DNA from: Nocardia abscessus
Lineage (GTDB): Bacteria; Actinomycetota; Actinomycetes; Mycobacteriales; Mycobacteriaceae
Length of the DNA stretch: 64,000 bases
Assembly (NCBI RefSeq): GCF_015477775.1
Contig: NZ_JADLQO010000019.1
Span: 124,001 to 188,000, forward strand
Direction: 5' to 3'
A program made the translations under genes and the position numbers. A model generated the notes under the pieces. It ran no database searches and was not told where the DNA came from. It worked only from the letters and a program-made list of their open reading frames with translations. How positions within the stretch are numbered: position 1 is the stretch's first letter; the number at the start of each line of letters is the position of its first letter. Positions 1 through 8,684 of the stretch are shown one piece after another.

Positions 1-38
1 TCGATGATGTGCCCACGGGTTGCCGGGGCGAGCCGGTG

Positions 39-1211
39 TCATCGGGATTCGTAGATGCGTTTGTGGCCGGAGATCGCGGCCAACCGGAACGGGCGGGCGG
101 TCTCCTCGGGAATGGCGTGGTACCTGCCGTCGGTGGGGGTTCGGGCTTCGTGGAGTTCGCGGTAGCGGTCGTAGCCGAGGGGTTCGCGAGTGGTGACGGC
201 GTTCCGGTTCGCCTCGGTTCTGAGGTGCTCGTGGTAGCCGGATGCCAAAGTACCGCCGAAGAATTCGGCGACGCTGCCCGATCCGTAGCTGATGAAGGCG
301 ACGGGTCGGTCGGTGAGGTCGTCGGCGTGGTCGAGCAAGGAGACCAGACCGAGGTAGAGCGAGGCGGTGTAGCTGTTACCGACGGTGCGGTTGTAGCTGG
401 TGGTATGGCGAATCGCGGCGTCGATCGCGGCCGAGTCCGCGGTGTGGCCCTGGCTTTCGAGAAGGTGGCGATGTGCTTTGGCAGCCATCCTGGTGAACGG
501 TTGGTGGTAGCAGAACGCGGCGAACTCGCCCAGGTCGCGGCCGCCTTGCCGCCGGTAGTCGGTCCAGGCTTCCTGGGTGGCCTTCTGGTACGCGTTGACC
601 GATGTCTTGCCGTCGACCAGCGCGGCGGTGCGATAGTTGGGGCGCCAGAAGTCCATGATGTCGGCGCTGTAGAGCCCGGAGTGGGGTTCCAGCCGCAGGA
701 TCGCCGGATTCGCGCTGACCAGCATCGCGACCGCGGCGGCGCCCTGCGTCGGTTCGCCGGGGGTGTCGAGTTCGTACTTGGCGATGTCGGTGGCGATGAC
801 CAGTACGCGCTGGGACGGGTCGCGGGCGATCAGTCCGGCGGCGAACTGAAGTCCGGCCGTGCCGCCGTAGCAGGCTTGTTTCAGTTCGACGACGCGGGCG
901 GTATTGGGCAGTCCGATCAGGGGGTGGAGGTAGAGGCCCGCTGATTTCGACTGGTCGACACCACTTTCGGTGGCCAGCAGCACCGTGCGGATGTGGTCGA
1001 CGCCGTGGCGGTCGATGATGGGCTTGGCGGCGGCCGCGGCGATGGTGACGATGTCCTCGTCGGCGGCGGCGACGCTCATCTTCTCCTGGCCGATGCCGAG
1101 GTAGAACTTGTTGGGATCCACGCCGAGGCGCTCTGCGAGCAGGGCGTGATCCAGCGCGTAATGAGTGGTGGCGAAGGACAGGTCGTGGATTCCGACCGGC
1201 TGGGTGGTCAT
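39..1211 (-). CDS. Hydroxymethylglutaryl-CoA synthase
   Basis: Condenses acetyl-CoA with acetoacetyl-CoA to HMG-CoA, the first committed step of the mevalonate pathway. The 390-residue protein has the family's catalytic triad: Glu82 in ATESGVDQSK, nucleophile Cys114 in ELKQACYGGT, and His236 in CYHQPF. The length is usual for bacterial HMG-CoA synthases. The ATG at 1211 overlaps the HMG-CoA reductase stop by 4 bp, with GGAG seven bases upstream, so translation is coupled. It is the last gene of the ten-gene isoprenoid operon. The order kinase-decarboxylase-kinase-isomerase-reductase-synthase is the one known from the Streptomyces CL190 mevalonate cluster. Confidence 0.96.
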   Translation of the reverse strand: MTTQPVGIHDLSFATTHYALDHALLAERLGVDPNKFYLGIGQEKMSVAAADEDIVTIAAAAAKPIIDRHGVDHIRTVLLATESGVDQSKSAGLYLHPLIGLPNTARVVELKQACYGGTAGLQFAAGLIARDPSQRVLVIATDIAKYELDTPGEPTQGAAAVAMLVSANPAILRLEPHSGLYSADIMDFWRPNYRTAALVDGKTSVNAYQKATQEAWTDYRRQGGRDLGEFAAFCYHQPFTRMAAKAHRHLLESQGHTADSAAIDAAIRHTTSYNRTVGNSYTASLYLGLVSLLDHADDLTDRPVAFISYGSGSVAEFFGGTLASGYHEHLRTEANRNAVTTREPLGYDRYRELHEARTPTDGRYHAIPEETARPFRLAAISGHKRIYESR

Positions 1212-2266
1212 GGCAGTACTCCGTTGCTCGTGGTCGACCGTTCGAATCGGGTGTGGGAGCGCATCAATTCACCGCGGTTGGTCTGCGCCGCCATCAGGGA
1301 CAGTTCGCCGCACAACACGGTGGCCGCCGCGATCACGGCGAGACGGCGGGCGTTGTCGCCGTCCTGCCGCTGCGAACGGCAGCCGAGGCGGGTGAGATTC
1401 TCGTCGACGAAACTCTGGTGCTTGCCGTTCCCGACGGTCCCGACGATGAGGTTGGGCAGCGTGCACGAGAAGTAGAGATCCCCGGCGCGGTCCTCGGCGT
1501 GCGTGACGCCTTGGGATCCCTCGACGATGTTCGCGGAGTCCTGCCCGGTGGCCAGGTAGAAGGCCAACAGCATGTTGGCGTAATGCGCGTTGGCGGATCG
1601 GATTCCACCGGCGAGCAGCGTGCCGATGAGATTCTTGCGGATGTTCAGCTCGACCACCTGTCGAGCGGTGGTGTGCAGTCTCCTTTCCACCACGTCGCGG
1701 GGTATGAGTATTTCGGTGACGACATTCTTGCCGCGGCCGAGGATCCCGTTGACCGCGGTGGCTTTCTTGTCCGTGCAATAGTTTCCGGACACCGAGACGT
1801 AGCGCAGCCCGGGAATCGTCGCCACGATGTGGTTCATCAGATGATCGGAGGCGAGCGTGGCCATGTTGTGGCCTGCGGCGTCACCGGTGGTGAACGCGAA
1901 TCGCAGGAACAGCAGATTCCCGGTGATCTGATGGTGCAGGTCGATGAGGCGGGCGTACCGGCTGCTGCCCGCGGCCACCTCCTGCAGTTCGCCGAATCGG
2001 CTCACGAGCCGCTGCACGGCGGTGTGGGCGGTGTTCGCGTCGTCGGCTTCGAGCAGGATCGAACGGGTCATGCGGTCGTCGACCAAGGTTGCCACCACAC
2101 CGTTGTCGGTCAGCGTGGATATCCGCGCGCCGCGCCCGACCGAGGGCCACAGCGGAGATTCGTAGGTGGCCAAGGGAACCTCGACGGCGTCGTCGACGGT
2201 ATTGCCGGTGATGCGCACGGGTCCCACCCACCGCAGCGGGACAGCCGCATACGACATGTCGTTCAC
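1208..2266 (-). CDS. HMG-CoA reductase (class I-like)
   Basis: Reduces HMG-CoA to mevalonate, presumably with NADPH. The 352-residue catalytic core has no membrane anchor. Class I signatures are visible: GDAAGHN near residue 135, SGNYCTDKKA with the catalytic Lys, EILIP, NAHYANM, and GQDSANIVEGS with the catalytic Asp. I chose the GTG at 2266 because AAGGAG lies just upstream and it overlaps the isomerase stop by 4 bp. A longer open frame reaching 2449 lies inside the isomerase gene and is not native. The gene sits sixth after mevalonate pathway partners in the same operon. Confidence 0.95.
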   Translation of the reverse strand: MNDMSYAAVPLRWVGPVRITGNTVDDAVEVPLATYESPLWPSVGRGARISTLTDNGVVATLVDDRMTRSILLEADDANTAHTAVQRLVSRFGELQEVAAGSSRYARLIDLHHQITGNLLFLRFAFTTGDAAGHNMATLASDHLMNHIVATIPGLRYVSVSGNYCTDKKATAVNGILGRGKNVVTEILIPRDVVERRLHTTARQVVELNIRKNLIGTLLAGGIRSANAHYANMLLAFYLATGQDSANIVEGSQGVTHAEDRAGDLYFSCTLPNLIVGTVGNGKHQSFVDENLTRLGCRSQRQDGDNARRLAVIAAATVLCGELSLMAAQTNRGELMRSHTRFERSTTSNGVLP

Positions 2267-3351
2267 GGGTGGCTCCTTCTCTCCGATTCGTTCCACCACA
2301 GGCTCCGGTGGGCGTACGAGGCCGCGTCGATGCCGCGAAGGCGGCAGAACGTCGCCACGTCGCCGGTGATCAGCAGATCGCAGCCGACCAGGTCGGCGGG
2401 CGTGGCGGCGCCGAGCACGGTCGCGATCCGGCGCAGTTGGACGAGCCACGCACGGATCATCTCGATCAACGCGGCGGCGCCGCGGCCGACGAGCGTCTCG
2501 AGGAAGCGTCCCGCGACACCGGTCGCGCAGGCGCCCAGCGCCAGCGCCCTGGCGATATCGAGGGGCGAGCGGATACCGCCCGAGGCGAACAGATCGATCC
2601 CGGTGACGCCCGCGCAGTCCAGCAGGCAGCTCGGCGTCGACTGGCCCCAGCTCTCGATGAAGGAGAAATCCGCGGCCGCGCGCCGATCGTTCTCGATACG
2701 CGCGAAATTGGTGCCGCCACGGCCGCCGACATCGGCCACGGCGACTCCCGCGTCGCGCAACCAGGCGACGGTGGGCCTGCTGAGTCCGAACCCGACTTCT
2801 TTGACGATCACCGGCACGGGCGCATGGGCCGTGATGTGCTCGATCTGGCGTGGCCAGGACCCGAAGGATCGGTCGCCCTCGGGCATCACGATCTCCTGGA
2901 CCGAGTTGAGGTGGATCTGCACGGCGTCGGCCTCCAGCAGGTCGATGGCCCGGTGCACTTGGTCCAGGGTGGCCGTCGCGTTGACGTTGGCCATGACGAA
3001 CCCGCGCGGGTTCTCCTGCCGCAGCACCCGGTAGCTGTCGGCGACCGAGCAGTCGCGGAAGTAGGCGCTCATCGACCCGGATGCGATGGGGATGCCGGTC
3101 TCGCGGGCGGCGATCGCCAGCTGGCGATTGATCTCACCGGTGTGCGGGCTTCCTCCGGTCATCGCGTTGACGAACAACGGTGTGTCCCATCGCTTCCCGG
3201 CGACGTCGACGGCCAGCGACACGTCTGCGCTGTCGATGCCGGCGAGGGCGTGGTGCACGAAGGTGACCGAGTCGAAGTCGTTGGACCCGGTGCCGTCGCG
3301 GTGCTGGTCGACGGCATGCCGGACGTGGTCGTCCTTGCGGTTGCCGGTCAT
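2263..3351 (-). CDS. fni: Type II isopentenyl-diphosphate delta-isomerase
   Basis: FMN-dependent interconversion of isopentenyl and dimethylallyl diphosphate. The 362-residue protein has the family landmarks: an N-terminal RKDDHV, NAMTGGS, SGSMSAYF, MANVNAT, HLNSVQE, VKEVGFG, the GGRGGTNF segment and FASGGIRS, which in this TIM-barrel family contact FMN and substrate. The ATG at 3351 overlaps the phosphomevalonate kinase stop by 4 bp. A much longer open frame continues upstream to 5298 but is antisense-like noise through two kinase genes. The type II enzyme is the usual companion of actinobacterial mevalonate clusters. Confidence 0.96.
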   Translation of the reverse strand: MTGNRKDDHVRHAVDQHRDGTGSNDFDSVTFVHHALAGIDSADVSLAVDVAGKRWDTPLFVNAMTGGSPHTGEINRQLAIAARETGIPIASGSMSAYFRDCSVADSYRVLRQENPRGFVMANVNATATLDQVHRAIDLLEADAVQIHLNSVQEIVMPEGDRSFGSWPRQIEHITAHAPVPVIVKEVGFGLSRPTVAWLRDAGVAVADVGGRGGTNFARIENDRRAAADFSFIESWGQSTPSCLLDCAGVTGIDLFASGGIRSPLDIARALALGACATGVAGRFLETLVGRGAAALIEMIRAWLVQLRRIATVLGAATPADLVGCDLLITGDVATFCRLRGIDAASYAHRSLWWNESERRSHP

Positions 3352-4454
3352 CCGCGGTCCTCCTCGTGCGGGTGGGTGCGCAGCGACAGTGGGTGGATTC
3401 CCGCGGCGATCCAGCGCGCGGTGAGTTCGGTGATGGCCGCGCTGCGGGTGCGGTCGATCAGCGCGATGCCGCAATCGCCGCCACCGGCTCCCGACGGCTT
3501 GGCTGCGGCGCCTACCGCTTCGCCCGCCTCGCACAGCGCGTGCAGCCGCGGTGTCATGATGCCCACCCGCGCCTTCGCGTCGAGTTCCAGCAGAATTGTT
3601 CTGGCGTTGTGTATTTCGCGTTGGATTCCGGCGGAATCGTCGGCTTCCAGTGCCGTGCCGAGCCGTTGGACGCACTGCTCGCTGTTGGCCAGGAAGGCGC
3701 CGTGGCCGGGCAATTCCCGGCGGTGGCCGTGGCGGAGTCCCGCGACCAGCGCCGGTGTCGACGCGGGTTCCCCGGTCCACCCGACCTTCATCGCGAGTTG
3801 CGTCGGCGGGGGCAGACGATGCACCGACAACCCGGGCCACGGCGCGCGCAGTGTCGCGTCGACCCCTTTGTCTGCGATCGATTCGGATGCGCGCTGCCGG
3901 TCGGGGGAACCGTAGGCGATCCAGCCGCCCCAGGTGCTCGCCGCCACATCGCCACCGGAGGCGGCCGGGTTGACCGACAGGGTGGCCACCATCGCCAACC
4001 GGTACCGGTCCATCGTGCTCAGGCCGAGCCGGTTGAAAACGCCGAGAGCTGCGACGGTCGCGGCCGTGACCGCTGCGCTGGCGCCGAGACCGAGCTTCCT
4101 GCCGTCGGAGTCGGCGAAATCGCCGGTGACCCGCAAACGATAGGGACGCGCCCGGACACCTCGCTCGATTAGCAACCGATCGATGACCGCGGCCGCCGCG
4201 AAGACGTATGCGAACTCCGTCGGCACACGGGCATCGGCGGTTCGCGGGATCAATCGGGCGCCGTCGCGCCGGCACGACAGCTTCCCGGCGCCGTCCAGGT
4301 CCGTCCGCAGTGTGGTGTCCTCGTCTGCGGATGCCTCGACCACGGTGGCGGTCGCGTAGCGGTCGACCGCCGTGAGTATCGCGCGATGGCCCGGCTCCAC
4401 GACGGCGTACTCTCCGGCGACGAACAGCTTGCCCGGGGCTCGGTAGCTGATCAT
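3348..4454 (-). CDS. Phosphomevalonate kinase (GHMP family)
   Basis: Phosphorylates 5-phosphomevalonate to the diphosphate using ATP. The protein has 368 residues. The N-terminal RAPGKLFVAGEYAVV is the GHMP-kinase start motif, LGLGASAAV at about residues 121-129 is the phosphate-binding loop, and SGAGGGDCG near residue 320 is the C-terminal GHMP motif. It overlaps the decarboxylase upstream and the isomerase downstream by 4 bp each. Assignment as phosphomevalonate rather than another GHMP kinase rests on the motif set plus the operon, where mevalonate kinase and the decarboxylase are separate genes. Confidence 0.93.
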   Translation of the reverse strand: MISYRAPGKLFVAGEYAVVEPGHRAILTAVDRYATATVVEASADEDTTLRTDLDGAGKLSCRRDGARLIPRTADARVPTEFAYVFAAAAVIDRLLIERGVRARPYRLRVTGDFADSDGRKLGLGASAAVTAATVAALGVFNRLGLSTMDRYRLAMVATLSVNPAASGGDVAASTWGGWIAYGSPDRQRASESIADKGVDATLRAPWPGLSVHRLPPPTQLAMKVGWTGEPASTPALVAGLRHGHRRELPGHGAFLANSEQCVQRLGTALEADDSAGIQREIHNARTILLELDAKARVGIMTPRLHALCEAGEAVGAAAKPSGAGGGDCGIALIDRTRSAAITELTARWIAAGIHPLSLRTHPHEEDRG

Positions 4455-5587
4455 CGGTCGCCGCCCCGGACGACGGCGGCGCCGGGGCCGAGATGCGCCG
4501 TGTGGGTTTCGACGAAATCGCCGACGTCGCGCAGGGCCGCGTCCACCCGCTGCGCGTCGGCGCGGGCACAGAGCACCGTGACGTTCGGTCCGGCATCGAT
4601 CGTGGCGTAGGCGGCGACACCGTCGTCACGCAGCGCCAGAACCCGGTCCAGAATCGCCACCGACCCGGGTGAGAGATACCGGATCGACGGTTTCGCCGCC
4701 AGCATGGTGGCGTGCATCCCCAAGGCGTTGCGCTCGGCGATCTCGCCGACCGCTGGAAGGTCCAGGCGCGCAATGGCTTTGCGCATCTCATCGAGGTCGG
4801 CGGCCGACGACTCGGCCCACGCCCGGTAGAGCGGCGAGGTGGCGCGGGTCCGGCGCATGGCGTCCCGGCTCGACACCGCCTTCGACGCGGTGTCGACCAC
4901 GGCGACGACCAGAGCCGGGTCGAGCGCATCGCCGTCGATCGGTTCCGCGTAGGAGCTGAGGTCACCCGCCTCGCCGGAGCCGTCGCCGGCATGCCACACC
5001 GCGAACCCGCCGAAAATGGATCGGCAGGCCGACCCGGAGCCCCGCCGCGCCAGCCTCGACAGCGCGCGGACGTCCCCGCCCAACCCGTAGCATGCGGACG
5101 CCGCCGCGGCCAGTGCGGCGAATCCGCTCGCCGAGGAGGCCAGGCCCGCGCCGGTCGGTCCGGTATTGGTCGAGACGACCAGCGCGTGTTCGGCGCGCTG
5201 GGCGCGGGCGCGAACCAGGTCGAGGAACCGCTCGACCCTGGCGTGCGCCGGACCGGTGGCGCGGCAGCCGTTGAGCACGACCACGTCGGCCGGGCCATCG
5301 ATCAACCGCACCGTCGTCGTGGTGGGATAGATGTCCAGCGTCATCGACAGACTCCCCGTGACGGGCAGGAAGAACGACTCGTCGCGCTTGCCCCAGTACT
5401 TCACCAGGGCGATGTTCGGATGGGCGACGGCGGCCGCTTCTTCGCCGATCTCGTTGCCACGGAAGAGGTTCGGATCGTGCCCGAGAAGGTCGATGCCGTC
5501 GACGGCGAGAACGGTCGCCGCATCGGGGGCGAAAGTCGTCGGTGTGTACCGAGTTCCGTTTTCGGGCGGGATCGCGGGGTCGGTCAT
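4451..5587 (-). CDS. Diphosphomevalonate decarboxylase
   Basis: ATP-dependent decarboxylation of mevalonate diphosphate to isopentenyl diphosphate. In the 378-residue protein, AHPNIALVKYWGKRDE at residues 56-71 is diagnostic of the family, LPVTGSLSMTLD follows, and GAGLASSASGFAAL is the GHMP ATP loop. SIFGGFAVW lies in the active-site region and DAGPNV near the C-terminus. About 50 residues precede the core, slightly more than usual. The ATG at 5587 overlaps the mevalonate kinase stop by 4 bp, so I reject the longer frame that runs to 6286. Confidence 0.95.
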   Translation of the reverse strand: MTDPAIPPENGTRYTPTTFAPDAATVLAVDGIDLLGHDPNLFRGNEIGEEAAAVAHPNIALVKYWGKRDESFFLPVTGSLSMTLDIYPTTTTVRLIDGPADVVVLNGCRATGPAHARVERFLDLVRARAQRAEHALVVSTNTGPTGAGLASSASGFAALAAAASACYGLGGDVRALSRLARRGSGSACRSIFGGFAVWHAGDGSGEAGDLSSYAEPIDGDALDPALVVAVVDTASKAVSSRDAMRRTRATSPLYRAWAESSAADLDEMRKAIARLDLPAVGEIAERNALGMHATMLAAKPSIRYLSPGSVAILDRVLALRDDGVAAYATIDAGPNVTVLCARADAQRVDAALRDVGDFVETHTAHLGPGAAVVRGGDR

Positions 5588-6606
5588 GGCAGCACGCTCC
5601 GGGTCGGGACGGTCCAGGTCTGTACGGCTCCGGCCCCGCGTAGCGCCGCACTCACCGTCGAGGCGCCACGGCCCGCCTCGGTGAGGGCGAGGACGCAGCC
5701 ACCGAGGCCGGCGCCGGTGAGTTTCGCCCCGAACGCCCCGGCCTCGAGCGCTGCCGTGACCAAGGTGTCGATCCGCGGACTGCCGACACCGAGTTCGTCG
5801 AGAAGGTCCTGAAAGTACAGAAGCGCCCTGCCCAGCGGCTCGGCGCGCCCGGCCGCCAGGGCCGCGTGAGCGGACTCGACGAGTTCCGTCGCGCGCTCCA
5901 GAAGCCGTCCAGCGGACCCGCGATCTCGGTCCAGCCGTCCGCGCACCTCGGCCACCGCCTGCTGTGTGGCACCGGGTATCCCGGTGTCCGCGATCACCAG
6001 GGCGGCGTCGAGGCCGACCTCCAGCGGGCGGGCCGTGCCGGCATGGAACCAGATCGGCCCGTCGGCCGAGGCGGCGCGGGCGTCCACACCGCTGGCTCGG
6101 CCGTGCGCGAACTGTTCGCCGCATTGCACCAATTCGTAGAGGGAGTCCGGGTCGACGGTCCTGCCATGAAGATCCGCGACCGCCCGCACCGCGGCGGCCG
6201 CATCGGCCGCACTGGACCCCAGACCACGCGCCTGCGGAATCTCGCGGTGCAAAACGACCTCGACGACCTCGCCGGGCAGATCCCACCGTCGCAACGCCTC
6301 CTCGACGGCGACGCGAGGGCCGGACACCGGAGTCGCCGCGGGAAGACCTTTCCCAGCGAGAAATCGAGAGCCATTGTCGGACAGCGCATAACGCCCCGAC
6401 ACGGCTGGCGGCGACACGGTAGAGCTACCTGCCTCGCCGGAATACGCGACAGCGCGCACCGGCAATGCGGGCAGGGGGAACGCGATCGCGGGCGTTCCGT
6501 GGACAACCGTGTGTTCGCCCAGCAGGATCGCCTTGCCGTGGGCGCGCCCGATGCCCACGCCGGGGGCGGCGGGTCTTCCGCCGCCGTGGACACGAGGACT
6601 GTTCAC
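5584..6606 (-). CDS. Mevalonate kinase
   Basis: Phosphorylates mevalonate to 5-phosphomevalonate. The 340-residue protein has HGKAILLGEHTVVHG at residues 23-37, the GHMP loop ARGLGSSAAD at 126-135, and KLTGAGLGGCV near residue 294, which together are the mevalonate-kinase pattern. The start is the GTG at 6606, preceded by GGAGA about nine bases upstream. It follows the methyltransferase-like gene after a 161-bp gap, the largest gap in the operon. It begins the tightly overlapped six-gene mevalonate block, so a secondary promoter here is possible. Confidence 0.95.
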   Translation of the reverse strand: MNSPRVHGGGRPAAPGVGIGRAHGKAILLGEHTVVHGTPAIAFPLPALPVRAVAYSGEAGSSTVSPPAVSGRYALSDNGSRFLAGKGLPAATPVSGPRVAVEEALRRWDLPGEVVEVVLHREIPQARGLGSSAADAAAAVRAVADLHGRTVDPDSLYELVQCGEQFAHGRASGVDARAASADGPIWFHAGTARPLEVGLDAALVIADTGIPGATQQAVAEVRGRLDRDRGSAGRLLERATELVESAHAALAAGRAEPLGRALLYFQDLLDELGVGSPRIDTLVTAALEAGAFGAKLTGAGLGGCVLALTEAGRGASTVSAALRGAGAVQTWTVPTRSVLP

Positions 6607-6767
6607 GTCGATTCATCTCCAAACTCGAGCAGGGCCGCCCACGCGTTCCCTCGGGGACGCGGCGACGGACGGTGATGGTGAGGTCCGGCGAGGACATCGG
6701 CGACGAGCAGTTGCGGGACGCGTCCCGACACGACGTTCGGCTCGGCCGCGGGCGTGCGAATTCGCCT

Positions 6768-7604
6768 TTAGCGCTGACGAATCGACGGGCGTGACACGCG
6801 CAGCCCGCGCAGGCGTGCCCGCACGGACGGGCGCAGCGGCGACGGGAAGAACGCGGGCACCTGGGTCGCGTAGGCGCGGTAGGCAGCACCGAAACGAGCG
6901 ACGAGATCTCGCTCCTCGAGGACGGTGCCGAGCAGAATGTAGCCGGTCAAGCCGACCGCCCAGAGCAGGTGACCTGCCGTGAGCGTGCTCGCGCACCAGA
7001 AACTGAACAGCAGACCGGTCATCAGCGGATGGCGCACCAAGCGGTATGGCCCGTGCACTTGCAGCCGGTCGGCGGTCGGGTCGGGTACCTGGATCACGTA
7101 GTGGCGGTAGGCCTGGTCGAGGCCGAGCAGATAGAAGTGGTCCAGCAGCAAGGTGGCTGCGTAGACCAATGCGAAACCGAGCCAGAAACCGGCGTCGAGC
7201 ACCGTCCCGACGATGCCGTCGGCCGACCAGATTTGGTGCGGCAGCGGCTGCCAGCCCAAGCACAGCACCCACACGGCCAGACTGGCCATGACGACGTAGA
7301 CGGTGCGCTCGAGGGCTTGCGGCACCCAGCGGGTGACGAACGCCTTGAACGACGGCCGAGCCATGCCCGAGTGCTGCAGGCCGAACAGCGCCAGCAACAG
7401 CACGTCGATCACGACCGCCGGGCCGGTCGGCAGGTGCGGTCCGTCGTCGACCGTCTTGGGTAGCCACCAGCCTCCGGCGAACAGCAGGAACAGGGGCACG
7501 GTCACCCCGGTGAAGGCATATCCGGCGAACGCGAGCAGGAACGGGACGAGCCGGCGACGGTCGGTGAGCACGCCCCGAACCTGGCGCGGAGTGATCAGAT
7601 CCAT
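6768..7604 (-). CDS. Isoprenylcysteine methyltransferase-like (MddA/NnrU-type) membrane protein
   Basis: Integral membrane protein of 278 residues with about six hydrophobic segments. FGLQHSGMARPSFK, the stretch around LLGLDQAYRHYVI, and the C-terminal VRHPLMTG followed by LEERDL are typical of the NnrU/isoprenylcysteine carboxyl methyltransferase superfamily, which includes SAM-dependent methanethiol S-methyltransferase MddA. The ATG at 7604 overlaps the desaturase stop by 10 bp. An in-frame start at 7673 inside the desaturase is an alternative, and no strong ribosome site decides between them. Position in an isoprenoid operon suggests it methylates the terpenoid product, but a thiol methyltransferase role cannot be excluded. 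Confidence 0.72.
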   Translation of the reverse strand: MDLITPRQVRGVLTDRRRLVPFLLAFAGYAFTGVTVPLFLLFAGGWWLPKTVDDGPHLPTGPAVVIDVLLLALFGLQHSGMARPSFKAFVTRWVPQALERTVYVVMASLAVWVLCLGWQPLPHQIWSADGIVGTVLDAGFWLGFALVYAATLLLDHFYLLGLDQAYRHYVIQVPDPTADRLQVHGPYRLVRHPLMTGLLFSFWCASTLTAGHLLWAVGLTGYILLGTVLEERDLVARFGAAYRAYATQVPAFFPSPLRPSVRARLRGLRVSRPSIRQR

Positions 7605-8611
7605 GCGAACCAGGGCAGGAGCCGCGAGCGGACGCCACCCTCCTCCATTCGCTTCTCCAACTCGACCTTCCACCGCTCGCCGTAGGGTGCGTCGAGGAAG
7701 CCGCCCGGCACGACCAGACGCCAGGCCGAGTTGAGGGTCATCCAGTAGGGCACGATGACGCCGGGGTCGACCTGCCGCATGAAGTCGAGTTTGTCGGGGA
7801 TCTGGCTCCAGTGGACGCCGGGGTAGCGGTGGTGCACGCTGTGGTAGCCCTGGTTGAAGATGAAGAAGTTGAGCCAGTTGCCCGCCGTGTTCAACGATTT
7901 GCTCGGATCGTCCTCGAAACCGCGCGCCGGGGCGTGGGTCAGCCAGGCGAAGTAGCCGGAGTTCACCTGGGTCACCAGGAACGGGATCCAGTAGAAGAGC
8001 ACGAATCGGGTGTCGTCGGCGAAGTACCAGGTGACTCCGATCAACACCAGGACCAGCGTGAGATCGAACAGGAACTGGTTGCGCCGCCGGCGCTGCTTGG
8101 TCGTCGCGTCGGCGGCGAAGATCTTCCGGACGGTGTGGTTCTTGACGATCGTGCCGTATCTGATCCAGTACCAGACGGCGCCCAGCCCGTGCTCGCGCCC
8201 TTCGGTGGAGGTGACGTCACCGGGCCCGTCGTTGTAGCGGTGGTGGTTGAGGATGTGCACCTCGCGCATCTCGGCTGCGGTGAGCGTGGCGGGCATGCAG
8301 CAGAACAGATCGACCACCCGGTTCAACCGCTTGGACACGAACAGCGGCCGGTGGGTGTGCATGTGCAGCACGCCGATCGTCAGCGAGAAGTTCAGCAGCG
8401 TCAGCGTGATGATCAGCGGCACGGCCAGGTACCAGTTCGTGGCGGCGGGCACGAGCAGTCCCACGGCCAGCAGCGCGACCCACGCCACGATATGGGCCAG
8501 CGGGCCGATGTTCGCCGGGTGCTCGAGCTTCAGCACCCGTCGGCTGAAGGGCGTCGGCCCGGACGACGCGTCGGGCGTTCGGGGGCTGGGACGAGGCGTG
8601 ACGGTGCTCAT
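7595..8611 (-). CDS. Membrane fatty-acid desaturase-family oxygenase
   Basis: Non-heme di-iron membrane enzyme of 338 residues. Histidine-rich boxes HMHTH, HILNHHRYND and GYHSVHHRYPG lie between paired hydrophobic segments, as in fatty-acid desaturases, alkane hydroxylases and carotenoid hydroxylases/ketolases. The ATG at 8611 has AAGGAG six bases upstream, which decides the start over an in-frame codon at 8749. Lying between the squalene/phytoene-synthase-like gene and the methyltransferase-like gene, it probably oxidises or desaturates the isoprenoid made by the operon. The substrate is inferred from context only. Confidence 0.82.
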   Translation of the reverse strand: MSTVTPRPSPRTPDASSGPTPFSRRVLKLEHPANIGPLAHIVAWVALLAVGLLVPAATNWYLAVPLIITLTLLNFSLTIGVLHMHTHRPLFVSKRLNRVVDLFCCMPATLTAAEMREVHILNHHRYNDGPGDVTSTEGREHGLGAVWYWIRYGTIVKNHTVRKIFAADATTKQRRRRNQFLFDLTLVLVLIGVTWYFADDTRFVLFYWIPFLVTQVNSGYFAWLTHAPARGFEDDPSKSLNTAGNWLNFFIFNQGYHSVHHRYPGVHWSQIPDKLDFMRQVDPGVIVPYWMTLNSAWRLVVPGGFLDAPYGERWKVELEKRMEEGGVRSRLLPWFAWI

Positions 8612-8684
8612 AAGAGGCTCCTTGGATATGTCGAGTCGAAGGCGGCGAGCGGGGCTTTCGCGACGGTGCTGATGAGCGGCCTCC

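Noticed and set aside
2263..5298. A 1011-codon minus-strand frame
   Set aside because: Only its last 362 codons encode the isomerase. The rest is antisense-free noise through the phosphomevalonate kinase and decarboxylase genes in another frame, with the true start fixed by a 4-bp overlap at 3351.
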